A stretch of 64,000 nt of DNA from Leptobrachium leishanense (lineage: Eukaryota; Chordata; Amphibia; Anura; Megophryidae): contig CM019069.1 in NCBI GenBank assembly GCA_009667805.1, positions 56,920,422 to 56,984,421 of the forward strand, in the 5' to 3' direction. Position numbers and translations under genes: made by a program. Positions within the stretch are counted from its first letter, which is position 1. Every line of letters starts with the position of its first letter. Under the pieces are notes generated by a model. It did no database searches. It saw nothing but the letters and a program-made list of their open reading frames with translations, and was not told the origin of the DNA. Below, piece after piece: positions 10,876 through 22,005 of the stretch.

Positions 10876-10944
10876 GACCCAGGTGGGACTCCTAAGGACG
10901 CAGTGCTGGAGTAATGCAATATCAAGACACCAGGGTGGACTTAA

Positions 10945-11393
10945 GACTAGGGTCAGACAAACGTGATCTCTACGGACTGTGCGTCCGTGCAGTACGGACG
11001 GACGTTAGTACGGAAGACGCAGTAGTGGCCACACAGTCCGTTTTCTTCACAGAAGTTATTTTTGACGGATGTAGGAGGGAAAATTAATTAAAATGCAAAA
11101 CCATTTTGTCCGTGAAAAATGCTGGACGTATAAATGCAGTCTGTCTGACTTCGTTCCATCACTCACACACAAAGCTATGCGGATGTTGCGGACGCCGTGC
11201 ACTTTGTGCGACCGTTCTAGGGGTTGTATGTTCTTGCCTAACTTGCGTCCGTGGGCCGCGGCCGTTGTGCGTCCGCAGTTCATTGCGGACGTACTTCGTG
11301 TGTGGGTCTCCATTGGCCTTTATTTCATGCTATCACGGATGTACTTTTGTGCGCCATCACGGACGTGAACGCTGCGCTCGTCTGACCGGAGCG
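10945..11393. mobile_element. Harbinger-type MITE, subfamily B, copy 2
   Basis: It matches the element at 1961-2409 over its length, with motifs such as GGACTGTGCGTCCG. The ends are worn: GACTAGGGTCAGAC at left and GTCTGACCGGAGCG at right, with TTAA and TTA in the flanks. Open frames of 85-136 residues over it are shadows. Confidence 0.8.
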
Positions 11394-13540
11394 TTATTGG
11401 GACAAAACAAGTCTATTTGCATTTGTGATTTCTATGCTTACAATTTTTTGCGGGGATTAGTAGTAATGGGTTCTAATTATTTTCGTAAAATTAAGACATC
11501 TCTCAGTAAACAATAGAGACCTGATCCTGAGCAACATATAATGTCACCAAAACAGTTTGTGTGTTTACCAGAAATGACTTAAGAAAAAAACTCTCCAGAT
11601 GTGCACGATTCCAGTTCTACCCTACAAATTGTTGCGATATGTAAACGTCTTCCTGTTTGTTCGCGCTTCCCAAACAATAGCACCTTGTGTGTATTTTTAT
11701 TTGTTTTTTCCCTCTCTGGGAGTGTATGAGGAGTTCAGTTCTCTGTATCCTGCCCTCTCCTGGGAAGTATTATCTGCGTGCGGAGCCTCTCAGCAACGCT
11801 GCGCTCCAAAATAAATCATCTGTCAGAGGAATAACGAGGATTTCTATTGCAACCTCAGGTTTTAAACAAAAGCAGAAAACATCATGGATGAAGTGGTACA
11901 GACTCGCACGGATACAAATACACGACATTCTTTCCTGAAATGCTATCGCAGTAGAAATCTTTACAATAAACCATTTATCAATTACACTTTAATGCAATGA
12001 TAATGAATCCGGTTATAGAGGATTCACTGAGCAGAGGAAAAAAAAATCAATCTTTAATTGAATTCTTTTTGGCTTTTTTTCTCTAATAATTCGAATGTCC
12101 ACAGGTTCACTACGTGTTTTCCAAGTGAGGACCTTCTCCGTCTACTCTCCGCTCCATGAAACTAAATACGTTTAAACTTGGTCAAGTGATTCTCTTTTTT
12201 CCCCACAATTTATGAAAGATGCATACTGTGGGGTAGGGCCAGTCATGTCTAAAATGAACAAAAGGCCATTGTGGGACGACCTTACTTAAAGTGGAGGTGT
12301 AAGGAGATGCCGTATTCTATCTGAAGGTGTCACGTTTTGAAAATGGTCTCTCATCTACTTTTTTCAGTCTTTCATTTAATGTATTTTTTAAAACGGTGTC
12401 ATGGTGTAGTTATAGAATATTCAAAAGTAGAATTATTCACTCAACTGCCCGGAGGTCACCTTTATTGTCTTCATTCATTCTTCTGGAGCTTCCAGGGCAA
12501 ATCAACTTGACCCAGAAAAGAAACATTGTATTAATAGGGAGCAATGGTCATTTTAATGGATCTTGCCAGGGCAGAAGCATTTGCAATATTTAAGTCCAAT
12601 TTTTTTTAAATGTTCTTCTCCACCACTGTACTAAAGTGTAATATAATGTTGAATCGCACATAGCAAAAGACTTATAACAGGGACGTTGGACTGCAACCAC
12701 ACAGGTGGCACTGACCTGCCACTCTTCTTACTGCCTGTTTTGAGACTTGGGCATCGATAGCCTGTGGGGGACCTTGGTATAACATCTCCTTGCTTAGCCC
12801 TTCATGAAACAAATCCTTTCATTTCTTGTTATTCTGTCACAGAACTGTCAATATGTAAAACATTTTTGGCTTTCACTAACTTAATTGATAGGATTTGATC
12901 TACACACTGTGATAGCAGCTGTATAGATTGCTTAGCAAAGAGGATTTTTTCATGGCACAACTCTATTGCTGAGGATCGAGTGGCAGGAGAGAACAGGAAA
13001 TATGTCCTACAAGTGGTTCCTCTAATCCGCCTAGTTGGCCAATCAGTGCGGCACAATGTGCTCACTGATGCCAGCATGTGATACCCAAGCAAGGCAGTCG
13101 GACTCCATGGATACTTGCATCTTTATACTTGCAGTGAGCAGAGGCAGCAGATCACATTGTCCCCTGCACCAGAGGTGAGCATGGAATAATTTAACAACAA
13201 AACCACTCAACACCAGGTTTTAGCAGCCGGTAATTGTTTTGCATTACCAGCTACCAGTGAGAATAATGAGCGACTTTGGACTCACTAGTTATTCTCAGCC
13301 TGCCTCCACATTAGCCCCTCCTATACAAATAATAGGAAGTTATATTTTATGATAGGCAAATGATGAACCTCATGGAATGTTTGCAACTCGGCTGGAATAG
13401 GACTAGAGCCATTATGACTAACACGTTTTTGGCCATTACTCTTTACGTCTCACTTGGTAGCCATAATGGCTCTCTCGGAATAGGGAACCAAGAGTTTATT
13501 GACACACTTTAACGCTGGAAGGTGAACTGATTGTTTATTG
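11394..13540. other. Unassigned spacer
   Basis: No coding exon or known repeat was recognised. Open frames up to 88 residues lack recognisable motifs and are not flanked by convincing splice sites. Confidence 0.45.
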
Positions 13541-13870
13541 TCTCTCCAGTAAAAACGTGTGGCCATCTGAACGGCAGCATCGCTTTTCATTTATCTTCTT
13601 TGACCCAAACTGGTTGCAGGCTAATTGCATGAGCTAATGATAGTAATTGATGTCACCGATATGCTTAATACTCTGGTTTGGTAAACAAGACCGTGCTTTC
13701 CTTTCCTCTCCCTGGAAGTTAATGACTTAATAGGCATCATCTTTAAAGCGCAGAGTTCCCCTCTGTGATGGTTTATGGGAAGAGCAAAGCAGAGAGGTCA
13801 TTATAATCATATGTGTTCAAGAAGCAGTTCCTTTTTGAGACTATCTTGAACTCCTAAAGGCATAGATTTA
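13541..13870. promoter_or_regulatory. Candidate conserved noncoding stretch
   Basis: A non-repetitive block with several homeodomain-like cores (GCTAATTGCATGAG, AGTAATTGATG, GTTAATGACTTAATAGG) and a forkhead-like GGTAAACAAGA. This is only a composition and motif impression; no alignment was possible. Confidence 0.2.
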
Positions 13871-14336
13871 ACCTCTTACAAGCTGCAGCCACCCAAGAAA
13901 AAAAGAAATCACATATGTTGGTGATGATATATGAATATGTATAAAAGTACTACTGTACTTGGGTGTGTGTGAACTGTTTGAAGTCAGTCACCCCTAATAT
14001 ATAATATAAACCAAAAACACATATAACCTTCCGTTTATATCCCACAAAATACATCAATTGATAAATGTAACACTGTAACCAGGGCCAAACTGGGCAATGT
14101 GTTTGGCCCAGAGGTGGAGTGGGACCATAAATGGGACCCTTAGAATACATAAGAAGCATAAGGCAGGAATAGGAACCCTGCCCTTAGGCAGATCAGTCAT
14201 GGGCAAGATTTGGAATCAGTGCTGTTTTGTTCTAAAAGATGGATCTGCATTTGTGGTCCACCAGTTACTACCTTGGTGTACCCAATGGCCAGTCCACACT
14301 GTATATCAACAGCCATTAAAGTGTAACCTCACCTAT
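13871..14336. other. Unassigned spacer
   Basis: No recognisable feature; weak AT repeats lie near 13920-14000. Confidence 0.45.
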
Positions 14337-14524
14337 CAACACTGAGGCATCTTCTTGAGTCCTGTACTGTCAAAACTGAGGAATCTTCTTGAGTCTCGTA
14401 CTGTCAACACTGAGGCATCTTCTTGAGTCTCGTACTGTCAACACTGAGGCATCTTCTTGAGTCCTGTACTGTCAACACTGAGGCATCTTCTTGAGTCTTG
14501 TACTGTCAACACTGAGGCATCTTG
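14337..14524. repeat. 34-bp minisatellite, about 5.5 units
   Basis: The unit is AACACTGAGGCATCTTCTTG followed by AGTCYYGTACTGTC. Units differ by only one to three bases, mostly CCTG versus CTCG or CTTG. The array ends abruptly where GCATCT runs into TGTCAGGACTC. Confidence 0.9.
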
Positions 14525-15115
14525 TCAGGACTCACCTGTCCGGCGGGGGGGGGGTCCCGGCGCACTGGGCGTCATGGCGAGCACGAGGAGGTGATCCAGC
14601 ATCCTCAGCAGCCAGAAGCCGCATGGTGCTCAAAGCGCTCTGGCGTGCGCAGGGTTCAGGAACCAGGCTCCCCTTCTGTTCCGGCTGGCTGGGAGCTCAC
14701 GGTGCCCAGAGGGGTGCCGAACATGGCGGCCATCACATGGTCCCAGTGTGGGGGCATGTCCCACTGCGCTGGGAGCAGGGGGAAGCCATGGGAGGTGCTC
14801 ACTGTCCAGGGGCGTGTCTTCTGGCTGGCAGGACAGACAGGGAACCATGGCAACCAGACATCCTCCTGGCCTGTGCAGGTGTGACTCCTTTGGTCAGGTA
14901 CCTGGTTATTGCTTCTTAGTAGTCTTCCTGGTTCCCATATATATATCCTGTGATTTACTCCTTCTGACCCATTTGGATTTCCCTTTTGACTTCCGCAAGA
15001 ACGCCTGCCCCGACCTTTTGGCTTCCCACGATGATTCCATTGGATACTCCCACGGACACCTCACTTGGATTAACCCTTTGCCTGCCATTTACCGCATACT
15101 GGTCTCTGACTAGGG
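14525..15115. repeat. GC-rich unclassified repeat, possibly LTR-derived
   Basis: The block opens with TGTCAGGACTCACCTGTCCG, the kind of TG start seen in some Gypsy LTRs, and has a GC-rich first half and a CT-rich second half containing short TTGACTTCCG and CCTTTGCCTGCC phrases. I found no matching CA end with a 5-bp duplication. The long overlapping frames (120-142 residues on both strands) come from the low density of stops in GC-rich DNA and show no known domain. Confidence 0.3.
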
Positions 15116-15731
15116 AAGGCATGAGGTGTCCTGTATTAACCATTCACTTTAGCTGCTTTCAGCCCAGAGTCTATTTTGAGATAAGTATGAGTTTCCAGCA
15201 ACACAAAATGAAAAAGAACTATGTAAATTCATCCTTATTTACCAAAAACAAAGGGATGAGTGATTGCATCGTGACCAAGATGTGGAAAACCAAGCAGTTA
15301 AAAAGTGCACTCTAGGCGAGAGAAAACCAGTGGGGGTTAATTGTTTACCCCTCCACCCTGCCCCCCTTTTCCATTCTGCATTGAGAAGCATTGGACAACC
15401 AGCTTTGCAAAACTCATTCAAAACTGAACAGAAACCCAGAAGGCTGTCCAGCGGGAGCTGACTGACAGCCCTCCACTCAACACACACAAATTATAAGGGC
15501 ATGATGCCTAGAGAGACCTTTTAAATACACAGAAACTAGACTAGAGCTCACAACTTGTTCCATGGGCAAGAGCAGGAGCGTGCACTTTACCAGCTGTTAC
15601 AGTGGTATTAAAAAGCTCTGTTATTTATCATACTCTGATTTGAGGCATAGAGTGTGGTTGACATATTATTCAGTTTTATTTGTATGTGAAAGGTGGTAAA
15701 ATGCTAATGGATCATGCTGAAATTCAAACGC
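15116..15731. other. Unassigned spacer
   Basis: Nothing recognisable was seen. Confidence 0.45.
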
Positions 15732-15733
15732 TA

Positions 15734-16831
15734 TCAGGTGTATTCCCTAAAGGTGAAACTCAGTAGAAATGGCAGACGTGAAAATTCGAGGTCAAAATAG
15801 CCAAACCAGAAAGATTCTCCCATTTATCTCACTTTTCGAATCTGCTATAATGTCTAGATTGTTCTCTTCTCCTGCCAAATTCTCCTGAGTTTCACCTTTA
15901 AGTGGTTATTCAGAGAGCACCGAAATGTCATCAACATTTCGGTGCCCTCTCATTCCCCGCAGTTCGGGGAATCAAATTCTCTGACCCTGCGGTGAATTCA
16001 GCACTCACCACAGAGCACCTGAAGTGCAGGGGAAAGCTGCCGCAAAACCATTGCATCAATCGGAAAAACTGCTGCAAAACCGTCAGAAAAAAATTGGAGC
16101 GACCTGAAAAACCTCCTAGAAAAAGCCGAATGCACCTGACGATCTGCTGCAAATCCGCCGAACGTGTCCGAAAAAAGCCGACGATTTGCCGTACACAGCG
16201 CCGACCAGCCGCCAGAAAAAGCTGACAAGCCGACGAACGAGGTGAAAAAAAACCCCAAAAAGAAACAAATGACTGAAACTTTAAAAATTTGAAACACTGT
16301 TTGGAAAAAAAACCAAAATGTCTGGAATTAACATGTAAGGTCCTATGAATGATAATAAAAGGGTCTGTGACAGAAAAAAGAAAAAAAGCTATTTTAAAAT
16401 AAAATCGGAAAAGGTTTTGCCGAAAAAAAACCTGAGAAATGCCGAAAAAATCCTAAAAATAATAATAAAAAGACTTTTGCTGCAAATTAAAAGAATAAAC
16501 GGTTTATTAGATATTGACTAAAAACAGGAATATTTTTAACATTGAAACCTATGGGATTGGCCTGATTAAACCTGCTGAATGAAACCACCGAACATCAGGG
16601 CATTTCACTGACATTTCTCTGCTGTTTGGTGTTCTCTGAATAGATTAACCATTGCTTCTCTATGGGGACTTTCACTGGCGCTGAACAGCACTGTATTTCG
16701 CTGGCGAACTGTCGGCTTTTTGAATAGCCGAATGGCCACGAAATTGCACCATACGGGGAAATTCGCTGTTCGGTGCAATTTCAGTGCCAGTTCAGTTCTC
16801 TCTGAATAACCCTTCTAGTGAATAGACCTGA
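15734..16831. mobile_element. TA-flanked MITE (AAGGTGAAACTC family), interrupted by an insertion
   Basis: The outer element starts TCAGGTGTATTCCCTAAAGG and resumes at 16818 with GTGAATAGACCTGA. Together with the part before 15900 this forms the same palindrome seen intact at 17968-18138. TA flanks lie at 15732-15733 and 16832-16833. The right arm is split by the element at 15901-16815. The TA duplication suggests a Tc1/mariner-type origin. Confidence 0.75.
15901..16815. mobile_element. TA-flanked 915-bp element (GGTTATTCAGAGAGCACCGAA family)
   Basis: The ends AGTGGTTATTCAGAGAG and CTCTCTGAATAACCCTTC are inverted repeats, flanked by TA at 15899-15900 and 16816-16817. It sits inside the arm of the 15734-16831 element, so it is younger. 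The interior has many CCGAA/TTCGG words. Related copies are at 20565, 32325, 44891 and 51030. Open frames over it are shadows. Confidence 0.75.
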
Positions 16832-16921
16832 TAGTGAAAATAGACTGAGATGTTTAATTAAATACCAAGAAATACCATAAACGTCCTTAATTTTTCACTC
16901 GCTGAGCTGTATGAGGCAATA

Positions 16922-17374
16922 TAGGGATGTGCGTTTCGGGTTTCGGAATTTCGGAATTTTCACGAAAATTTCCCGATTCGTGTTTTCGGATGCGGCCGAT
17001 TTTCCGAAAAAATTTTTAGATCCGAAAACGGCAGATCCGAAAAGTTTTCCGAGCCGAAACGAAATATTTTCGGAATTTTCGAATGGACTTGAAATGTGTC
17101 AAATCGAAATTTATTGCTTTGAAACGAGGAGAACAGACGTTCCGAAAAAATGAAAATTTCCAAAATCACGAAAAGTCGATACAAAAAACGAGCTAAGTGA
17201 CACGAAAATACGAAAAATGGTCGATATTCCGAAAAAAATGTACACGAAAAACGAGTCGAACCGAACCGAATCGAAACAGAAATCGGTCGAAACGAGCCGA
17301 ATCGAAAAGTTTGAAAATCCGAAAAATCGAATCGAATCGAATCGAACCGAAAAAAAAATCGGTGCACAAGCCTA
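16922..17374. mobile_element. TTTCGG-rich hAT element, short form
   Basis: It begins TAGGGATGTGCGTTTCGGG and ends AATCGGTGCACAAGCCTA. The flanks share GGCAATA, consistent with a nearly intact 8-bp duplication. The interior is dominated by CGAAA, CCGAA and TCGGTTCG words. Longer copies lie at 18463 and 57665. The 143-residue minus-strand frame (rich in F, R, D and S) is a product of the repeated words. Confidence 0.8.
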
Positions 17375-17967
17375 GGCAATACGTCTGTCACCTTTTACAA
17401 TGGTTATTTACTAAGTTTAAGTAATATTGTGCTACTTTTACAACCATGAAACTATACTGGCGAAAGTTCTAAAAACAATCCAGCTCTACTTCTGTGTATA
17501 TTTGTGTGTGTATTTATATATTTTTGTGTCCGGTTTTCAGTCTGTGTTTTTTTCTTTAGTAAACATACATCGTGAGCAGATTTTGGATACATTTAAAAAG
17601 TAACTCAACAAAGTAATTAGAAAAAAAAAAATTAGAACCATTTTAAAAATAAGCCCTTTCTATGAGGATTAGCAAATCTACTACATTCTTCAGACTCTCT
17701 ACACAGGCTATTTGTCTTAATCAACGGATCGGACAGGAGCATAAGGAAGATGTGTTCGCAGACTATAAGGATTAATTCTGTATATGTCTTCATTTGTTCA
17801 TTCCTAGAATCCATGTACGCGTTCTGGGCAAATCTCTATTCTTTATATGACAGAACTCAGACCATAGTTTGAATCAGGGCAGCCTCAGCGTAATGTGCGC
17901 GGCGCTCCTCTGACTTAATGCAAGGAAAGCTGAGAAGGCATATCTTAATAAAAGTCACCAAAATATA
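17375..17967. other. Unassigned spacer
   Basis: No gene or known repeat was recognised. Confidence 0.45.
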
Positions 17968-18138
17968 CAGGGTTATTCAGAGAAAGGTGAAAACCAGGAG
18001 AAGAGAACAATCTAGACCAAATAGTCGATTTGGAAAAGTGACATAAATGGGAGAATTTTTCTGGTTTGGCTATTTTGACCTAGAATTTTCACTTCTCCAG
18101 TCATTCTCCTGAGTTTCACCTTTCTTTGAATAGACCTG
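17968..18138. mobile_element. TA-flanked MITE (AAGGTGAAACTC family), intact copy
   Basis: A 171-bp palindrome from CAGGGTTATTCAGAGAAAGG to CTTTGAATAGACCTG, with TA-containing ATA at both borders. The centre contains GGTTTGGCTATTTTGACC. Copies also occur at 15734, 22966 and 51284. Confidence 0.8.
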
Positions 18139-18378
18139 ATAGTTTTGCCAGATTATTACACACTGTTTCCCTGACCTGCCATACAGCCTCCCAAAGTGTA
18201 TTATCACCAAGCCTAACTAGATAGAGGAACCTGCTCGGGGCCCTTCACCCGTTCGCTTTTTATTGGTGTGGTAACTCTTTGTAGGAGGTTCATGTTTTTT
18301 ATTAATTTATTAAAATCTGTAAATGTTTTGGATATTTTTGATTTCTGTTTATAAATTTTAACGTATTTTTTAACCACA

Positions 18379-18415
18379 ACTCCTGATGAGCTGGACGGCG
18401 AAACACGTGTCGAGT
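18379..18415 (+). ncRNA. Minimal type I hammerhead ribozyme motif
   Basis: Every conserved part is present in order. Stem I is ACTC (18379-18382) paired with GAGT (18412-18415). Then come CTGATGA (18383-18389), stem II GCT/GGC with loop GGAC (18390-18399), GAAA (18400-18403), a palindromic stem III CACGTG (18404-18409) and the UC of the cleavage site (18410-18411). A short self-complementary stem III is the form reported for hammerheads in Penelope-like elements, which are thought to work as dimers. Self-cleavage is predicted just after C18411. Activity is inferred, not shown. Confidence 0.8.
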
Positions 18416-18462
18416 GTTTTACAGCCAGGGACAAATCATAACAAATCTCATATACTAGCTAG

Positions 18463-19283
18463 TAGGCTCGTGCACCAATTTTTTTTCGGTTCGATTCGGT
18501 TCGGCTCGTTCGGATGTTTAAACTTTTCAATTCGGCTCGTGTCGACCGATGTCTGTTTAGATTCGGTTCGGTTCGACTCGTTTTTCGTGTACATTTTTTT
18601 TTCGGAATATCGACCATTTTTCGTATTTTCGGGTCACTTTGCTCGTTTTTTGTATCGACTTTTCGAGATTTCGGAAATTTTGGTTTTTTTCAGAACCTCT
18701 GTTCTCCTCGTTTCAAAGTGTCTAACTCTATTCGTTTTGACGGAAACTGCTATTGTTTACTTTTTTTATACTTTATATATTTTTTTATAATAAATTTTTG
18801 GTTTGTTTTTCCATTTCACAACTTTATTTAATCATATTAAAATGTTATGAAAGCCAAGGAACAAAAAAATGAACAAAACGATTTAAAAAACGCTAAACTG
18901 ACCCGAATGGTCTGACTTTAAAAATAAAAACCAGAACAAAAGGTTTTAAAACGGAAAGATAGTTGATCAAAAATACGCATTTACAAATACAAAATTTACA
19001 GAATCAGCGACATAACCGATAATAGTTAAATATACGATGTCCAGAATTACCAAAATGGAACCGAAATCACGAATGGAACCGAAATCATGAATAGAGCAAA
19101 AATAAATTTCGATTTGACATATTTCAAGTCCATTCGAAAATTCCTAAAATATTTCGTTTCGGCTCGGAAAACGTTTCGGATCTGCAATTTTCGGATCTAA
19201 AAATTTTCAGAAAATCGGCCGCATCCGAAAACACGAATCGGGAAATTTCGTCGAAATTCCGAAACCTGAAACGCACATCCCTA
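18463..19283. mobile_element. TTTCGG-rich hAT element, long form
   Basis: An 821-bp element that begins TAGGCTCGTGCACC and ends GCACATCCCTA. The flanks are CTAGCTAG (18455-18462) and TTAGCTAG (19284-19291), an 8-bp duplication with one change. The arms hold TTCGGTTCG and CGAAA words; the centre (about 18720-19080) is AT-rich. It interrupts the Penelope-like sequence. Confidence 0.85.
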
Positions 19284-19877
19284 TTAGCTAGCCTTTGATG
19301 TGAACTGGTGTCAATCAGTATGTTGTGGGAGTATTCCACATTAATATGTGATACAAGATCATTGTTGACCAGTATGGCACTGGACGCGGCTTGCTAATGA
19401 TTATGTATGTTTCTCAAAAAGCTAGAAATCCCTGGTGGCTATTGGGCCTTAAACACTTAGAATTCTCTACATTGGCTATTAGGCCATTAATATTCTGAAT
19501 TCTTTTTCTATCTATTTATAACTTTCTTTCTTCATTAACCTCCCTGGCGGTCTAATTTTTTCAAAGTTTTGTGTCTAAAAGCGTTTCAATTTTTTTGGAA
19601 AGGAAATGTGTTGTTTTATATAGTAAGCCTGTATTCCATAGGAATAACTCACTGAAATCTGTGCAAACAAGCGTCAAGTAAACACACAGAGTCAGAGAAG
19701 GTTTGAAACACGAAATAATTTATTATCCCAAAAATAATTATCCAAAATAATGGAAATAAATTATATTCAGTAATATAATCAAACCAAAAACATGGCTCTT
19801 TCCTCTGGGTGCTGGGATTTCTATACAGATGTACACTCATTTGCCAATAAAATATACACGACACGGGGTATGAAAAA

Positions 19878-20080
19878 AAGAGTATTTCTTTTCAAAGCAG
19901 CTTTACAGAAATAAAAGGCAAATAAAAATAATTTCTATAATGTAATAAGGCTTTGCAATACAAGTTTCGCTGGTGCTTGCCCAGATCCACCACCGAAACT
20001 TGTATTGCAAAGCCTTATTACATTATAGAAATGATTTTTATTTGCCTTTTATTTCGGTAAAGCTGCTTTGAATAAATACT
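19878..20080. repeat. Long hairpin inside the piggyBac-type element
   Basis: Two arms of about 90 bp are near-perfect inverse copies: left AAAGCAGCTTTACAGAAATA through GCAATACAAGTTTCG, right CGAAACTTGTATTGC through AAAGCTGCTTTG. They are separated by about 24 bases containing TGGTGCTTGCCCAGATCC. The high identity suggests a young duplication or ongoing homogenisation. Confidence 0.85.
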
Positions 20081-20564
20081 CTAATTTTTTTGGTACCCCC
20101 TGTGTCCTGTATTTCATTGGCAGTCCACATCTGGACAGGAATCCCAGCACCCACTGCAAAATTTATTGTAAATAATTTTTTTACTGTAATTTTTTTTTTT
20201 ACAGTTTGAATTTGCCACCTGGTCCCGCCCCCCTGCGTCGCGTGGCTCGCAGGGAGCGGAACCAGGAAGCAAAGTCGCTGGCTGCCGCGATCACACTGCG
20301 GAGACAACGAGGGAGCGAAGGATGCGGCAGTGGTGTATTTTAGCCTAGGCCGACTAGGCCCAGGCCTAGGGCGGCACTTTCCAGGGGGCGGCGGCCCGCA
20401 CTGGGTAGCCCCACCCCTAAAAAAAAATATATATTTTTTTTACTTTTGCAAAGTATTTTACCAGGAAGGATACATTGAGATTTCACAAATTTTCAAGTAT
20501 GTCCTGGGTAGGCAAGGCCTAGGCTTTCACTTTCCAGGGGGCAGCAAAAAACCTCACCACTAAA

Positions 20565-21066
20565 TGGGTTACTCACAGAGCACCGACATGACGCCAACTT
20601 TTTGGTGTTCTGTAGTTCCCTGCACTTAGGAGAATAAAATTAACCCACCCTGCAGTGAATTCATCATTCACCGCAGGGTCCCCAAACTGCATGGAGTCGG
20701 CCGCTGAATGCTGCCACCGCAAACCCGTGGCCTGCTGTTTTCAAAAGAACTACTAAACGAAAATGTCTGGAATTTACATAGAAGATCCTATGATTGGTAA
20801 TAAAAAGTTCTGTTACAGAAAAAAGAAAAACTGCTATTAAAAAAAAGGGGGGGGGATTTGCCAAAAAAATCTGAAAAATTACTAAAAGGTACTAAAAAAA
20901 AATCAATAAGTAAAGACTTTTTACTGCAGATTAAAATAATAAATGATTTATTAGATATTGCATAAAAACGGGAATATTTTTAACATTGAAACCTATGGGG
21001 TTCGCCTGAATAAACCTGCTGATTGAAACCACCGAACATCAAGGCATTTCACTGCCATTTCTCTGT
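20565..21066. mobile_element. Fragment of the TA-flanked CCGAA-rich family
   Basis: It resembles the 15901 element, with GGTTACTCACAGAGCACCGA at the start, CCGCAGGGTCC inside, and GCATTTCACTGCCATTTCTC at the end. One side is truncated. Confidence 0.6.
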
Positions 21067-21239
21067 GTCTCAGTACCACATGACTGGCTGAGCCACGTGA
21101 AACGCACGCACGCTCGCAGCTGCCCGCCCTTTCGTTAACACAGACTCTATTCTGGACTGAACACCCACCGGGAAGGGAATCAAAGCTACAGTGCACACTC
21201 TGACAGTGGCACCCCACTGCTGACAAGATGGCTCCACAG

Positions 21240-21690
21240 CATAACTGCTGTGTGCTCATATACACTCGGTTTGCTGGGAGTTTTATTGCAGTGGATTCTG
21301 ATGCACTCATACACACCGCACATTGCATTGCTGGGAGTTTTATTGCTGTGGATTCTGATACGCTGACACACACCACACATTGCATTGCTGGGAGTTTTAT
21401 TGCTGTGGATTCTGTGATACACACTGCATATTACTGTGAGTTTTATTGCCCTGAGGCTGGAGCTCTGGGATACGTTCATACACACTGCACATTACTGTGA
21501 GTTTTATTGCTGTGCAGTTCTGTGATATGCTTATACACACTGCATATTTCTGTGGGTTTTATTGCTGTGCAGCTCTGATATGCTCATACACAGTGCCCAT
21601 TTCTGTGGGTTTTATTGCTGTGCAGCTCTGTGATACGCTCATATGCAGTGCACGTTTCTGTGGATTTTATTGTTCAACCAATTAGAGTGG
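21240..21690. repeat. Minisatellite with units of about 46-58 bp
   Basis: About eight units with a core GTGAGTTTTATTGCTGTG and a CTCATACACACTGCACATT linker. Units vary in length and identity. Antisense frames with repeated ESTAIKLPA residues are artefacts of this array. One further unit occurs at 35276-35335, inside a different hAT element. Confidence 0.85.
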
Positions 21691-22005
21691 CTGTGAGTGA
21701 TCCAGTATACTTGACATGCGTGGTTGTTCTTTGTAAAAATGCTTGAATTTAAACATATCATAATTTTCTTTATCTCAATAGATACATTTGAAATGGTATA
21801 CAAAATATACAAGTAGGCTCTGTGATACGCTCATATGCAGTGCACGTTTCTGTGGATTTTATTGTTCAACCAATTAGAGTGGCTGTGATCCAGGATACTT
21901 GACATGCGTGGTTGTTCTTTGTAAAAATGCTTGAATTTAAACATATCATAATTTTCTTTATCTCAATAGATACATTTGAAATGGTATACAAAATATACAA
22001 GTAGG
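21626..22005. repeat. 192-bp near-identical tandem duplication
   Basis: Copy 1 (21626-21817) and copy 2 (21818-22005) both start CTCTGTGATACGCTCATATG and end ATATACAAGTAGG. They differ by a 4-base gap and very few substitutions, so the duplication is recent compared with its surroundings, or it is an assembly artefact. Confidence 0.9.

Noticed and set aside
14491..14919. Overlapping long frames on both strands
   Set aside because: GC-rich repeat with few stop codons; no domain, and preceded by a minisatellite.
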